Source of the DNA: Clostridium sp. HBUAS56010
GTDB lineage: Bacteria > Bacillota > Clostridia > Lachnospirales > Lachnospiraceae
Length of the DNA: 64,000 nucleotides
Reading direction: 5' to 3'
Assembly (NCBI RefSeq): GCF_007115105.1
Contig: NZ_SULJ01000002.1
Span: 368,190 to 432,189, forward strand
The position numbers and the translations under genes are program-made. How positions within the stretch are numbered: position 1 is the stretch's first letter; the number at the start of each line of letters is the position of its first letter. Shown one piece after another: positions 1 to 12,000 of the stretch. The notes below the pieces were generated by a model. It was given only the letters and a program-made list of their open reading frames with translations, was not told the origin of the DNA and did no database searches.

Positions 1-3000
1 GAAGCCAGAAGTACAGATAAGGAATCCCAGAAGTAAAAGTTCAATTGGCGCATTATCTCCAGTCTTCTCCCCTCTTATTTTACCAGATTTCCCATAAACT
101 AATTCTAACCTTGGGGACTTCAACGGTTTTTTCTGATACATGGCAGTGATTTTTCCAACCTTGGGAAAATCATCTGAATCCTGGGGCGGAAATTCTGGTA
201 CTGGTTCAGGATCATTACTTCTTTTATGATTCCTTTTTATATCTATCATAAAAACATCTATTTTCCCTGTTTTTGATGGTATTATAAATTCCACATCTTC
301 TGCTGAAAAATATCCTTCCGGTGCTTTTACTTCATGAAGAATATAGCTTTTTCCAGCTTCCAAAACTCCTTCTATGGCAATGGAGGTTCCATTTGTTTCA
401 AAATCTTCCACCAGCAAGCTGCCTTTTTGATCAATAATTCTTAGAATGGCCCCTGTTACACCATTTCCGTCTGAACCCACCTTATTTATGGTTATGATAG
501 TTGGTTCATTTTCCATTTCTATAATATCAACATTTCCATTGGTACTTACAACAAACGGTACGTCTTCTGCATAGGAATAACCTTTTGCCGGCTGTACTTC
601 ATGAAGCCAGTAATGTTCTCCTGCTATCAACTGTCCCCGGATCTCTTCCGCCTGCGTGGTGGTAGTAAAGATCAGATCTTTTCCTTCCTTAAAATTCTTT
701 GTATTTCTTATGGCTTTTGCAGGAGTTTTATCTTCCCGTAATATCTGAAGGATATTGCCTGGAAGCTGTTTCTTTGCCTCTGACGGGGTTGCCCCCTCCA
801 GTTCCACACCGGATTTCTTTATGAGCACAGAAGTTTTCTGATCTCTCATGTTTAAAATAATAAGCCGTGGTTCCTTTGGAACCGTAAATTCGATTCGTTC
901 CGCAAACGCATATCCGGCCGGAGGTTCCTCTTCCACCAGCTCATAGGTCTTTCCTGCGATGAGGACTCCTTTGATCCGGTAAGGTTTTCCGGCTGGGGAA
1001 AAGGTTTCTATCTCAGTGCCCGTTTCCTTTTCCCGAATGGTAAAGCTTCCCCCGGTTAAGTACTTCCCGGTATCTGCATCCACCTTTTCTATACAGACTT
1101 CTGTCTGCTGATCTTCCATGACAATGGTTTCCGGAATGCCGCTTTCATCCACTGTAAAAACAAGGTCGGGCGCATAGCCATATCCATCAGGGGAAAGCTT
1201 CTCCTGGAATCGGTAACTGTGTCCCGGTATCATAAGCTTTGATGGGACCAGAACCAGTCTTCCATCTTCTACAGTAAATTCATATAAAATATCTCCGGTT
1301 TCTTCGTCAATCAGGCAGTAATACCCACCGGAAAGTGTCTCATTGGTTTCTTTGTCTACCTTAACAAAGGTCACATTCACCGGTTTATCTTCCATATCCA
1401 CATGATCCATCATTCCTGCTTCGTTGATGATGAAACGGTATACTCCCGTTTCCACCTGGCTCTGGTCACTGTAAATGGTGGTCTCTGTCAGCCTGTAACT
1501 TCCTCCGGCTGTTAACACCTCCCGAATGGTGTTATCGTTCCGGTTGTTTATAAATACAGCACTCTGCAACGCTTTCTGTATCTCTCCGGTTTTCACGGCT
1601 TCATTTCCCTCATAGCTGTCTGCCGGTTCCTGGCTGATTTCATATCTGGTTCCGTATGGAAGACCTTTGAAGGTAATGAATCCATCTCCGGAAAGAGAAA
1701 TGGTTCCCTCTCCTTTGATCCGCCCCTCTACAGAACCGCTGTATGCCTGGTACCCGGTTAAGGCAGCTCCCGTTTGATCCATCAGTTTTACATGGTAAAT
1801 AAATGACTCGTTTTGTCCTTCCCCATGTCCTGTACTTCCGGTTACTCCAGTGCCAGTCCGTTTATTGATGATGGTAACTGATCCATCCGGCACAATGGGA
1901 TTGGCAAGAACGTTCCGCTTGGAGACGTCATTTACCTGTGTTTCAAACCATGCCTTTGCCTGGGTTCCGGTGTCTCCGTTTACCACTGCCACAACTTCTA
2001 CGGTTCCGCTTTCCTTGGCTTTTACATCAACCAGGTTCCAGGTAATGATTCCGTTTTGTTCTGTTCCATACGTTGTTGCTCTCATGTAGTCCAATCCATC
2101 GGTAAGAACTGCCTTGACCCGGATATCCGCCGGGTAACTGTAGGGATTGGTGTAGGAAATGGAATACTTCATGACACTTCCCTGCTTGACTGCCTGGTAT
2201 TCCTCTCCCACGCTGCTTGTTACTTTGGCTATGGATACTTCCTTTACAACCGGATTCTTTATGGTGTAATCGTGATTTTCTTCCTGCACTGCCCAGCTTG
2301 CCAGGACATTTCCTTTCCTGTCAGTGAGCTGCTGTCTGGTTCCCAGATAGGTACGGGAAGAAAGCTGGTAGGCTCCTGATTCATCAAAATACAACCTTCT
2401 GGTTTCCTTATGGGTTTTCTCCGTTCTTCCATCGGAATACCTGGTATACTCGCCAATCTCATACAAATGCCCTTCGATAATCCCATCTTTGGCAGTTACT
2501 CTTTGATTGTCTCCCGTCCCAACCCGTTCTGGAAGTTCCCGTCCAGTTTCCAGATCCTTTAAAACCGTATAGACCTTTACTGGAACCCTCCCTGTTATGG
2601 TAAGGGCTTCAATGGTTCCCTGATCACTCGCCAGCTTCAAGACTGCAAAATCATTGGATACGTTCTGAATTCCGGTTCCTGCTTTATTTACTGTAAAAAT
2701 GACTGGTTTTGATAAAGCATATCCGGCTGGTGCCTTTATTTCCTCCATGATGTAGACCTGGCTTGCTTTTAGTTTTTTCTTTAGAATAAAGCCGTCTTCC
2801 CCTGAAAGGGTGGTTGCTATAGCGCCTCCATTCTTTTGATATTCCCCATCAACCACTGCCGCTTCATAAACGGCGATTTCAGCCCCTTTTACCGCCATAC
2901 CAGTATTAAAGTCCGTCTTCCGGAAATGGATCTCTGTAGGGTCATTTAGAACTTCATAAACATATTTCACTTCTGCCCCACTCTCAGCCCCATCAAACTG

Positions 3001-6000
3001 AAACTTTTTCATTTTTCCGGTAATCTGATAAAAATCAGGAGGAGAAATTTCTTTCACGGTGTAGGTATAAGCTTTTATTATGCCATCTGTCTGAACCTCT
3101 CCCACTGGAAGACCTTTTAAAACAGCACTCCCTTTCGTGCCGGTTGTCATGTACCAGATATTTCCCGTATCTGTGTTGGTTACTTTAAACCGGGCATTTT
3201 CTAATCCCTCATCAGTATCAGAAGCTTTTTTATGCAATTCCAATGCTCCAGCGGTAGGGATATTGGTAAAACGGTAAACCGGTACTTTTTCAGCCCCTAC
3301 TTCAATCTTTACCGGATCTGCTTTCTGCATGTAAGGCGGCGGCGTCAGTTCGGCAAGGTAATACGTTCCATAGGCGGTCTTGCTGATCCGGTGAGGCTTG
3401 ATATCACCTGCCTGAAAGCCCGGCAGGATTCTGCCCTCAAACTGATCCTCTCTGGTGTAGCGTCCGTCTGATCCGGAGATCCATGTTTCTACCAGATGGC
3501 TGTCATCGGCAGCAAAGTCTCCGCTTTCGTCCGCCCGGTATAAGGCTAACTCTGCACCCTCTGCCCCATACTGGTTTGTTCCATCCGTAACCACTTTTAA
3601 GACATTGATGTACTTTTCTTCATTCTCATAACCGATTCTCTGGATCGCTCCAGTCTCTGTAAGAACAATGGCTTTCGGAGCTGATGTTTCAAACCCTTCC
3701 GGTACATTCTCTTCCACCAGAACGTAGTTTCCTACCTTTTTCCTGTCCTTTTCACCATGAAATGGCAGATAATCCATCCGGTGCATTCCCTCTAAGGTAT
3801 CATAGGTTTTTATCCCATTCTCCTCTTGGTAATGAAACTGGTATTCATAATTCAAAGGCAGCCTGCCCTTTTGGTCCAGAGAACCGTTTGTTACATTCCG
3901 GTAAATGGTAATCCGTATGGTTGTTCCAGAATCCGTAAGCCAGGACTGGACAATGCCCTCTCCTTTTCCAGAAACCGTTGATTCGGTTCGTTCTGCTCTT
4001 CGTTCTCCATCTTTGGTGTACCAGGTAAGAGCGGTAAGCTCCTGCCCTTCTCTTTCATAAGCGGCTTCAAAATCGGTGATAAAACTGGACTGATTCTCTG
4101 CAAGCCCAAAGAAATCTTTGATCCGGTCTCCAAGCTTCCTGCTTCGTTCCGTAAGACTGGTATATTCCTCTAAATCATCTGTGGTCCATGTATGGACTTT
4201 CCTTGTCTCATCGTATAAAGGAATTCCTCCTTCCGTCAAAATCGTTCCGTTCTCATCCGTCTTTGCTTCATAAAGGGATAAAACGGCTGCATGATCGTTC
4301 GGAAGCGGCACCATGTTTCCCTTGCTGTTTTTGTAGTATTTATAAACCTCCAGCTTGGTGTGGTCATTCTTTAAGTTGATGGTCTGCACATCTCCGGTTG
4401 GTTTGATGGTAAGCTCCATGGAATTGCGGACATAGCCGCCTGGGGCTTCCAGTTCCTCCAGGATATAGTCTCCAGCCGGGATTCCCTCAAAGTACTTGGC
4501 TTTTCCATCGGTAATCCAGTCAGCTACAATCCGCACCGGTGCATTATCTGCGGTGCTTTCTACGGTCCACTCAGCCGGTTTGTTTTCTGCCTTGACCAGG
4601 TAATAGCCTTTGGGATAGGTTTCACTATCCGTGGAGGAAACCCGTTTTGCTCGATAAAGGACCAGATGCGCACCGGATACCTGCTTGTAACGGTAGGCTC
4701 CTTTTGGTTCTGTAACCGTAAGTCCTTCCTGGTGTCCAGATCCCTGGTTAAAATCACTGTTAATATCCAGTCGGTACTGATCAGGGGCATCGGTTTTTAC
4801 AATCTCCACCTTGATCTTTTCATCTTCCATACCAGACTTCTGGACTTCTGCCGTCTCAGTAACGGTAAGCCCTTCCGGCAAGCCCTTTGCATACCCGGCT
4901 GGTGCTTTGACTTCCTCCATGATATAAGTTCCTGGAATCACCCGTTTCAGCATATCTGCCTGTCCTGCCGTTCTGTCCTCTCTCCATGGATCATTGGGAT
5001 ACGTTTCCCCACTAATCCAGGTGTTTTCCATGATCCAGGACTCGCCCTGGCGGTGATAAAGTTTCTTATCATCGGTTTCGTCCTCTTCCTCCCCGATATC
5101 CTCTTTCTCACTTTTTTCATTGATCCGGTAGGAAGCATCATTGTATGCGTCTAAAAGATCCTGATATTGATACCGTACATAATCTCCGTCAATGTCATAG
5201 ACCGGAGCCCCTTTCTGATAGGTTTCATTGGATTTCTGATAATACTCCGGTAAGCCATGGTCATTTAAGACCGGATTCATGCTTTTAACCAGGCTGTTTC
5301 CATCATAGGTTCCTGTGATGTATTCCTGATCGGTATCCTCGTTGATGGAAGCAATCCGCCAGGTTTTGATTTTCTCCCTGGCAATCGCTGCTCCCTGTTT
5401 GGTCCGGGACAGCTTTACGGACCAGACCAGAAGCGTTTCTTCATCATTTCCCATGGTATAAGCCATTCCGGTTTTCGGGTCCACATAGGCATCCCGGTTT
5501 CCTTCTCCGTCCAGATGATACAGGACCGTATTGGAGGGAAGGGAAAAGACTTTATCCAGGGAGGAATAGGTTACTTGTGTTAAATCTCCTCCGGCAAGCT
5601 CAAACACTGGCTGACCGGATTTCAACACATAAATGGAGTCCCGGTTTTTTACCTGCACCTTCCTTCCGTCCCGGTCATAACCATAAAGCTTCCCATCGGC
5701 TCCCTTTTCAGTTGCCTTTAAATTTCCAAGGGAGTAAAACAAAAGATCCGTATCCTCCCGGTCTATTGTTTCATAAGTCCAGGTGCCTTCCCCAGGTTTT
5801 CCGGAAAGGCTTCCCTCCGGGTCTTCCGTTCGGATAAACGCTACAGTATTTCCGGCATACCCTTTTAATACCTGGATGGACTGGACATTGTTATTCCGGT
5901 CCCTGGTCACCTTCACTCCATCGTAGCCGTAATCTCCGCTGTCTCCGCTTCTTCGAATCTCTATGGCATCATAAAGTGCCATGGTTGCCCCGGCAACGTA

Positions 6001-9000
6001 GCGGTTCTGGTCCTTTGCCGTATCCAGAGGTCTGGTTATGAACCCGTAGCCTGCAAATACCCCATCCAGGTAAACCAGTTCTACCTCTTCTCCGGCATCC
6101 TTTCGGGACTGGAGCCATTCCATGGTTCCCTTATACCAGGCATAACCAAGATAGTTCCCATTTTTATAGGCGAACTCCAGATTTTCGGTTCCGTACTTCT
6201 TCTTTAATTCCAGTTCCGTTCCTTCCACTCTGGTGTTGGTCTGATAGGTAACGGTTTTGGCGGAATCCTTGATTTTGGACACTTCCAGCCGGACCGGAGT
6301 GTTTGCTACATAGATTCTTGCGGTATCTTCCTTTCCAGCCCCATCCGTTCCAGTATCCTCATAGATGGCTGCAGCGACCCGGTCATCCCGGTTTCCGTTC
6401 CGGTAATAAGTGGTCTGATCAGAATAGATCTCAATGGCAACCGGCTTCGTTCTTACATAGCCGGCTGGAGGTTTGATTTCAACCAGGACATAGGTTCCTG
6501 CTCCAAGGGGCTGAGGGGTCACCAGATATCCAGTGTTCTGATCCTGATCGGAGGTTTTTGTTACATTCTCCTCCTTTGCCTGGCTTCCATCTCTGGTTGT
6601 AGTAAAGGCTTCAAACTGCCCGGTTTTTCTTCCTTCCAGATCCGTCAGAATGATCTGTTCCTGTTCCTTGCAGATCAGGGTTCCTGCCGGGACCGTTCCT
6701 TTCCATTGATCTCCGGACTGGCTGATCTCCCTGGCTCCCATGGCTTCTAAAAATTCTTTGGAAACTTTGATGGTTGTATCTGTTTCATAAAACTTCACCA
6801 GCCCATCCGTATCTTCTCCCTCTTCTCTGGAAGCAGCATAGAGGGCAAACAAGGCTCCGTCATGTAAAATGTTCTCTCCGGTTTCGGAATCCAGCTTTTC
6901 GATTCTCAGCTTTGTTTGATAAAACCGGTTCTGAAACTTGGTATACCCAAACCCTTTATAGGAACTTTCCCCGGTTTCAAGAGGACGCACATCCGTCACT
7001 TCCGTTCCTGCATTGTCCGAAGCTTTTACGGTCCAGGGCACCAGCATGGAGGCATACTTCCCGTCATATGCCGTCTGTTCTCCCTGCATCATGGTTACGT
7101 TGTCCTGATAGCGAATGCCTGGCTCCTTTTTTTGTGTACCGGCGAACGGATAAGGCACATCGTCTGCTCGTCCTTTTCGTTCGGATACCGAACTGTACCG
7201 GTAATACGTTGAAACAGCTTCCCGTCCGCTTAATCCCTGTGACAGGTAATAGGGAACCTCACCCGTTTGTCTGTTGTCCTGCTCATTGTAATAATTCTTG
7301 CCAGGTTTCCATGGACTCTGACTCAGGGCAAAATAGTTCTCTTCTCCAGCTCCCTGTGTCCCGTTTTTGATGTGAGCCAGGTCCATTCCATACTTATAAA
7401 CCTCAAAATCGCCCTGGGCATTTCTGCCTCTGATTACATTTACGTGTTCCTCCTGGAAGCGGATCTTATATCTGCGCTCCATTTCAGGCAATGTCATTGC
7501 AGCATTATAGTTGTAATAATCATTCATCACCTCCGGAGAAGCCTGGGAGCTTTCATAGTCTGCATAGACAGACGGAAGCGTTACTTCCCTTGGCTGATCA
7601 ATCTGATAATGCTTGTTTTTCAAATCTCCCAGGCTTGCTTTTCCTGGTTGCTGCTCTGCCACGATATACGTTCCGTAAGGAAGATACTGTGAGGTGGCAA
7701 AGTAATACCCGTCACTGTTTCCTTCGGTGCTGCCATATAACGTGTTGGCAGAAAGAGTGGTCCGGTCCTGATCGGACCCACCGTCCTTCGCACTGTCCCA
7801 TTCAATGGAATAAATCCGGTCAAGATCATAGGCAAAGAACGGCTTTAAATAGTTTTCCGCCTTCTTTATTGCTTCTGACAGTGCCTTATCATAAATCTCA
7901 TCGGAATACGTCTGGTTTCCTGCCGCTCCTTCCATCTCCCCGCCTGGATTATTCTTCACCAGCTTGGCTACTTCCTCATCCAGGTACCAGGTAATGGCAA
8001 ACTGGCGAACCTGGTCCGAACGCTGGGCATTCTCTGTTGCTGTCTCTGACGTATTGATTTCGTTTCTGATCTCTGGTAAAAACTGCTTTATCGCAGCAAA
8101 GGGTTTGAAAGAAGTGTTTTTCTTCTCTGTCCCCTCCCACTGATCCTCGTTTGCCACAGATAAAGCATCAAAGAACTTTTCATAGTTATAAACCGAAACC
8201 GTCCTTTTTCCCTCATCCGTTGAAACTGGAATGGTTTCTAACACCGAAGTATAACCGCTGTTTGGACTGTCATTGATCAAACCATCCGTATGTCCATACA
8301 GAGTATCGTTGCGGATAACCGCATCGTTGGAATCTTTGTAGATGGGATCGGTTCTGTGCTCCGCCTTTGTGTAGATCTTATTTACCAATGCCGGAAACTT
8401 CTCCTTTTGCTCCAGTGCTTGAATCTCATTTCCCAGGCGGTCCTGCCATACCACCGCTCCATCGTTATCCCGGTACAAATGCTCCAGATTGGACTTTAAA
8501 TACACCTTGAAGCGGAAGTTGTCCATCTTGGCGGCGGCTTTCTCTCTTCCAAAATGTCCGCCGAATGTTCTTGTAAACCAGTCCTCATGGATTTCTGCAT
8601 AGGCATTTCCATCTCCATAAGAGTCTTTCTCAATGGTTTTTGTTACCTTTATCTTCTGCCCGATGCTCCGCTCCTCTACCAAAGCCGGTGTCTCTGCCGT
8701 ATTGCCATCCTCTGCCAGATCCTGATACCCATGAGGCAGGAGACGCAGGTTTTTAAGAAACGTTTTCTGCGTGTCAAAGTCTGCAGAAGTAAATGCCCCG
8801 GCTCCGGCTCCGGAAACACGAATCACATATTCCCCATTGGAAATGCTGCTTCCTGCCGTATAGCCCCACACGTTGTTGGAACCGATCCGTTTTATATCTT
8901 CCGTTGTAACTGTGGTCTTCCCGTTTTTCAGGGCAATGGTAAAGTTTCCTGTTTTCACCCCAGTCAGATCCACATCTTTAGAACCAACATGAATGGTGTA

Positions 9001-12000
9001 CTGTTTGGCTGCCTTGTCATAGTAGTAATAAGTACTGCCCTCCCGGTCTGCCACTTCCTCCATAGCATTTACCCTGGGAATCTTTGAAGAGCTTACATTT
9101 TCTTCATGAACTGTGACCTCTTTGTAAGTTGGCTGCCATACTTTTCTGGTTACCGGAGCATGACCTGCATATTCCCCATCTTTCAAATACCAGTAATCAT
9201 AAAGGATTTCCCCGGCTTTATAGGAAAGATACCGTTCGCTGTCTGAGGGATACATGGTTTTATCCGTTGGGATTCCCTCCTCATTGACTTCAAAGTCTGG
9301 TGTCACCTGAATGATATGTCTGCCCGTATCCGATACTTCGGCGGCATTCAGTTCCTTTCCCGTATATTTTCTTATAACATATCTTCCATAGGTCGGATTC
9401 AGCCTGGTTAAGTAAGCGGCAATGATATCTCCACCATCATTGGTCTGATACAGCAGTGTCTTTCCTGGATTCATACCTACAACAACCGTTGCAAACACGG
9501 TTCCATTGCGGTACTCGATGCGCTGAAGCCCTCCATAGGTATATACTTTTTCATTCATGTAGTAATGCAGGATTGCTTCAATCACAGACTGATTGGTGGT
9601 AACGTTTTCAATCTCAAGAACTACTTCCGGTTTCCCATAGACCGTTTTTCCATTTACGGTCCGTTTCTCATCATACACTGGTTCCTCTACTGTGGAATAA
9701 TCCCCCTCTTTCGGAGTTTCCATATGCAGTGCTTCTCGCATCATCTGCTCCAGCTCTGATTTTAGGTACCGGAGATTGCTGTCAGAAGCGGTGAAGGAAC
9801 TGGAGAACCTGGCAGGATCAGCAGCCACTGCCGTTCCTTCCTCCGGAAGTTTGTCCGCCTCCGAACCAACGACTTCATAAGGAACCTTTATGGTGGCAGA
9901 AACCCCTGGCTTTTCAATCATGTTTCCATTGATGTCACGCTTATATATGGCATCGGATTCTGCCATCTGGTAAAGAGGTGCTTCCTTGGCATCGACCCAG
10001 GTTCCGCCATCTGCCTGTTGAATCACAACCGGCTTCAATGTCACATCATTCAGATAAATGTCTGCTCCTTCCGGTACACCGTCAAGAACAACGTTATAGC
10101 CCTTTGTGGCATCTTTTGATTTTGTTTCAAGTAAAAGAAGATTTTCCTTATTCCCATAAGCGGCATTTCCCTCCGGGAATGTAACCGCATGGGATAGCTG
10201 CCTGGTAATCCAGACAGATCCTACGGGGCTTGTCTTTGCATCTGCCGTCTCTCCATAGGAGTTTCTGGTGTTTTCCTCTGCATTGGTAAGTTCCATATCT
10301 TTCCCGGTAATGGAAAGCTCGTATCCCTCGGATCTGGAAAGTTCCTTGATGTAATAGTTTCCAAGAAGCAACGGTCTTCCAATCCAGCAGTCTCCGTTCA
10401 TCAACTGGTTGTTTTGATAAATGCGCCCTTTCTCTTCCTGGGGCTGTGCCTTTTCATATCCGTCTTTGATGTATAAATTTTTTGGATAACTCTTTCCGGT
10501 ATATTCAATGGCTCCGGTGCTGTAATTGTAAATACTATGGGGGCGTTCCGTTATGGTTAAAAAGGAGCCATCCCCGTTTTTATCTGTAGAAGCAACGGCA
10601 ACCAGATCATTGGCATCAAATACCACACCGATCCCGGAGATTTCATTGCCATTCTCATCTCTTTGTGTATCCGGTCCATAAATGGGATCTGCCGCAAACA
10701 AGCCGTATACGGCACCTTCTAAGGTCCCATCTCCCTGTGTATCACCATAAGAATCATAATTCTTTGATTCTCCTGCTTTTAACTGCATATCCCTTTTATT
10801 GAAATGCACCTGACCGGGTATCCGGTGATCGTATACCTGGAAGGTATGGGCGGTCCGGTCTGCCGGTCCGGTTTCCACCTCCGGCTGGCTGTCCTGTTCT
10901 CCTCCGGCATAATCCTGATCAGACTTCATAGAAGAAAGCATTGTGGTTGTAACCGCCTCTTCGTTCCGATCCTCTGCAAGGAGACGGATACTTTTTAATT
11001 TCATCTTCCTCTTTGCCTTTTTTGCTGATATCGCTTCGGAATCCGTAGCGGTGAACCGGTCTTTCCTTAACAGGCTGCTCTCAAACCAGTGCTTTGCCTG
11101 GGAAGGAGTGGCTTCCTCATCCTCTTCTTCCTCTTCCAGGTCCCCTGGGAACTCTTCTTCCAGATCACCCGGAAACACCTCCTCCAGATCCATGTCCACA
11201 AACTCCTGGTCATCCTTTGCCGTAAACTTGACTGTAATTTCCTTTTCTTCTGCAAAAGCAGTGGAAAGTCCTACAAATTTAAGGAGTTGGTTGACTACCT
11301 TTTTCCCAAAGGGAAGATCATAGGTTTCCTTTAAAATCAAAGTTCCGCTTTCTTCCTGATCCTCCAAACCATTGGAAGCACTTGCAACCTCTTTTCCGTT
11401 GCCGGAGCGGACTGTCTTACGGTCGCTGATCAGAGTAGTGTCTTCTCCTTCAAAGTCTGATAAAGATTCTATGGACACTCCATTGAAACGGTTTCTTTCC
11501 GGTTTTTCTTTTGTCCTGTTACGGGCATATCCGCTGACTTTGATATCCCGGTTACTGGAACTGGTCCACTGCTTGGATCTTTCAGCTTCCGAAGCTGGTG
11601 TTGTAATGATTTCAACCGGAACATCATCTGGATGTCCTGGATCATGAAGAATGTAGCCGTCCCTTGACTTTGTCTCCCGGAAGGTGTAATCATACTCAAG
11701 ATGAATAAAGGTTTCGTATGCAGCATCTCTTGCTTCCTTACAGCCAGACGCTTCAAAGGCTTCCTCCTCGGACGGTTCTTCCTCGCTGTCACATAACCAG
11801 TGATGGAAGGTTCCTCCGCTGGCAGCCGCACGTTCTTCACAGGCGTCCACGGATTCCTGCCACTCCTCCATTAACCGCTCGTATTCTTCCTGTGCTTCAT
11901 CGTCTTCCTCGCTGCCTTCGTCTCCCTCTTCTCCATCTCCGCCTTCCGGCTCCTCCGGTTCCGGGGGAAGGGGATGCCCGTTGCAGTAGGCATGTCCGAA

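Noticed and set aside
4666-5154. A 162-codon plus-strand frame, and many other frames in 1-13 kb
   Set aside because: They are shadows of the giant minus-strand gene. None has an SD, a recognisable domain or sensible composition.
7491-7994. A 167-codon plus-strand frame
   Set aside because: It is antisense to the giant gene, whose minus frame reads as ordinary protein through this stretch.
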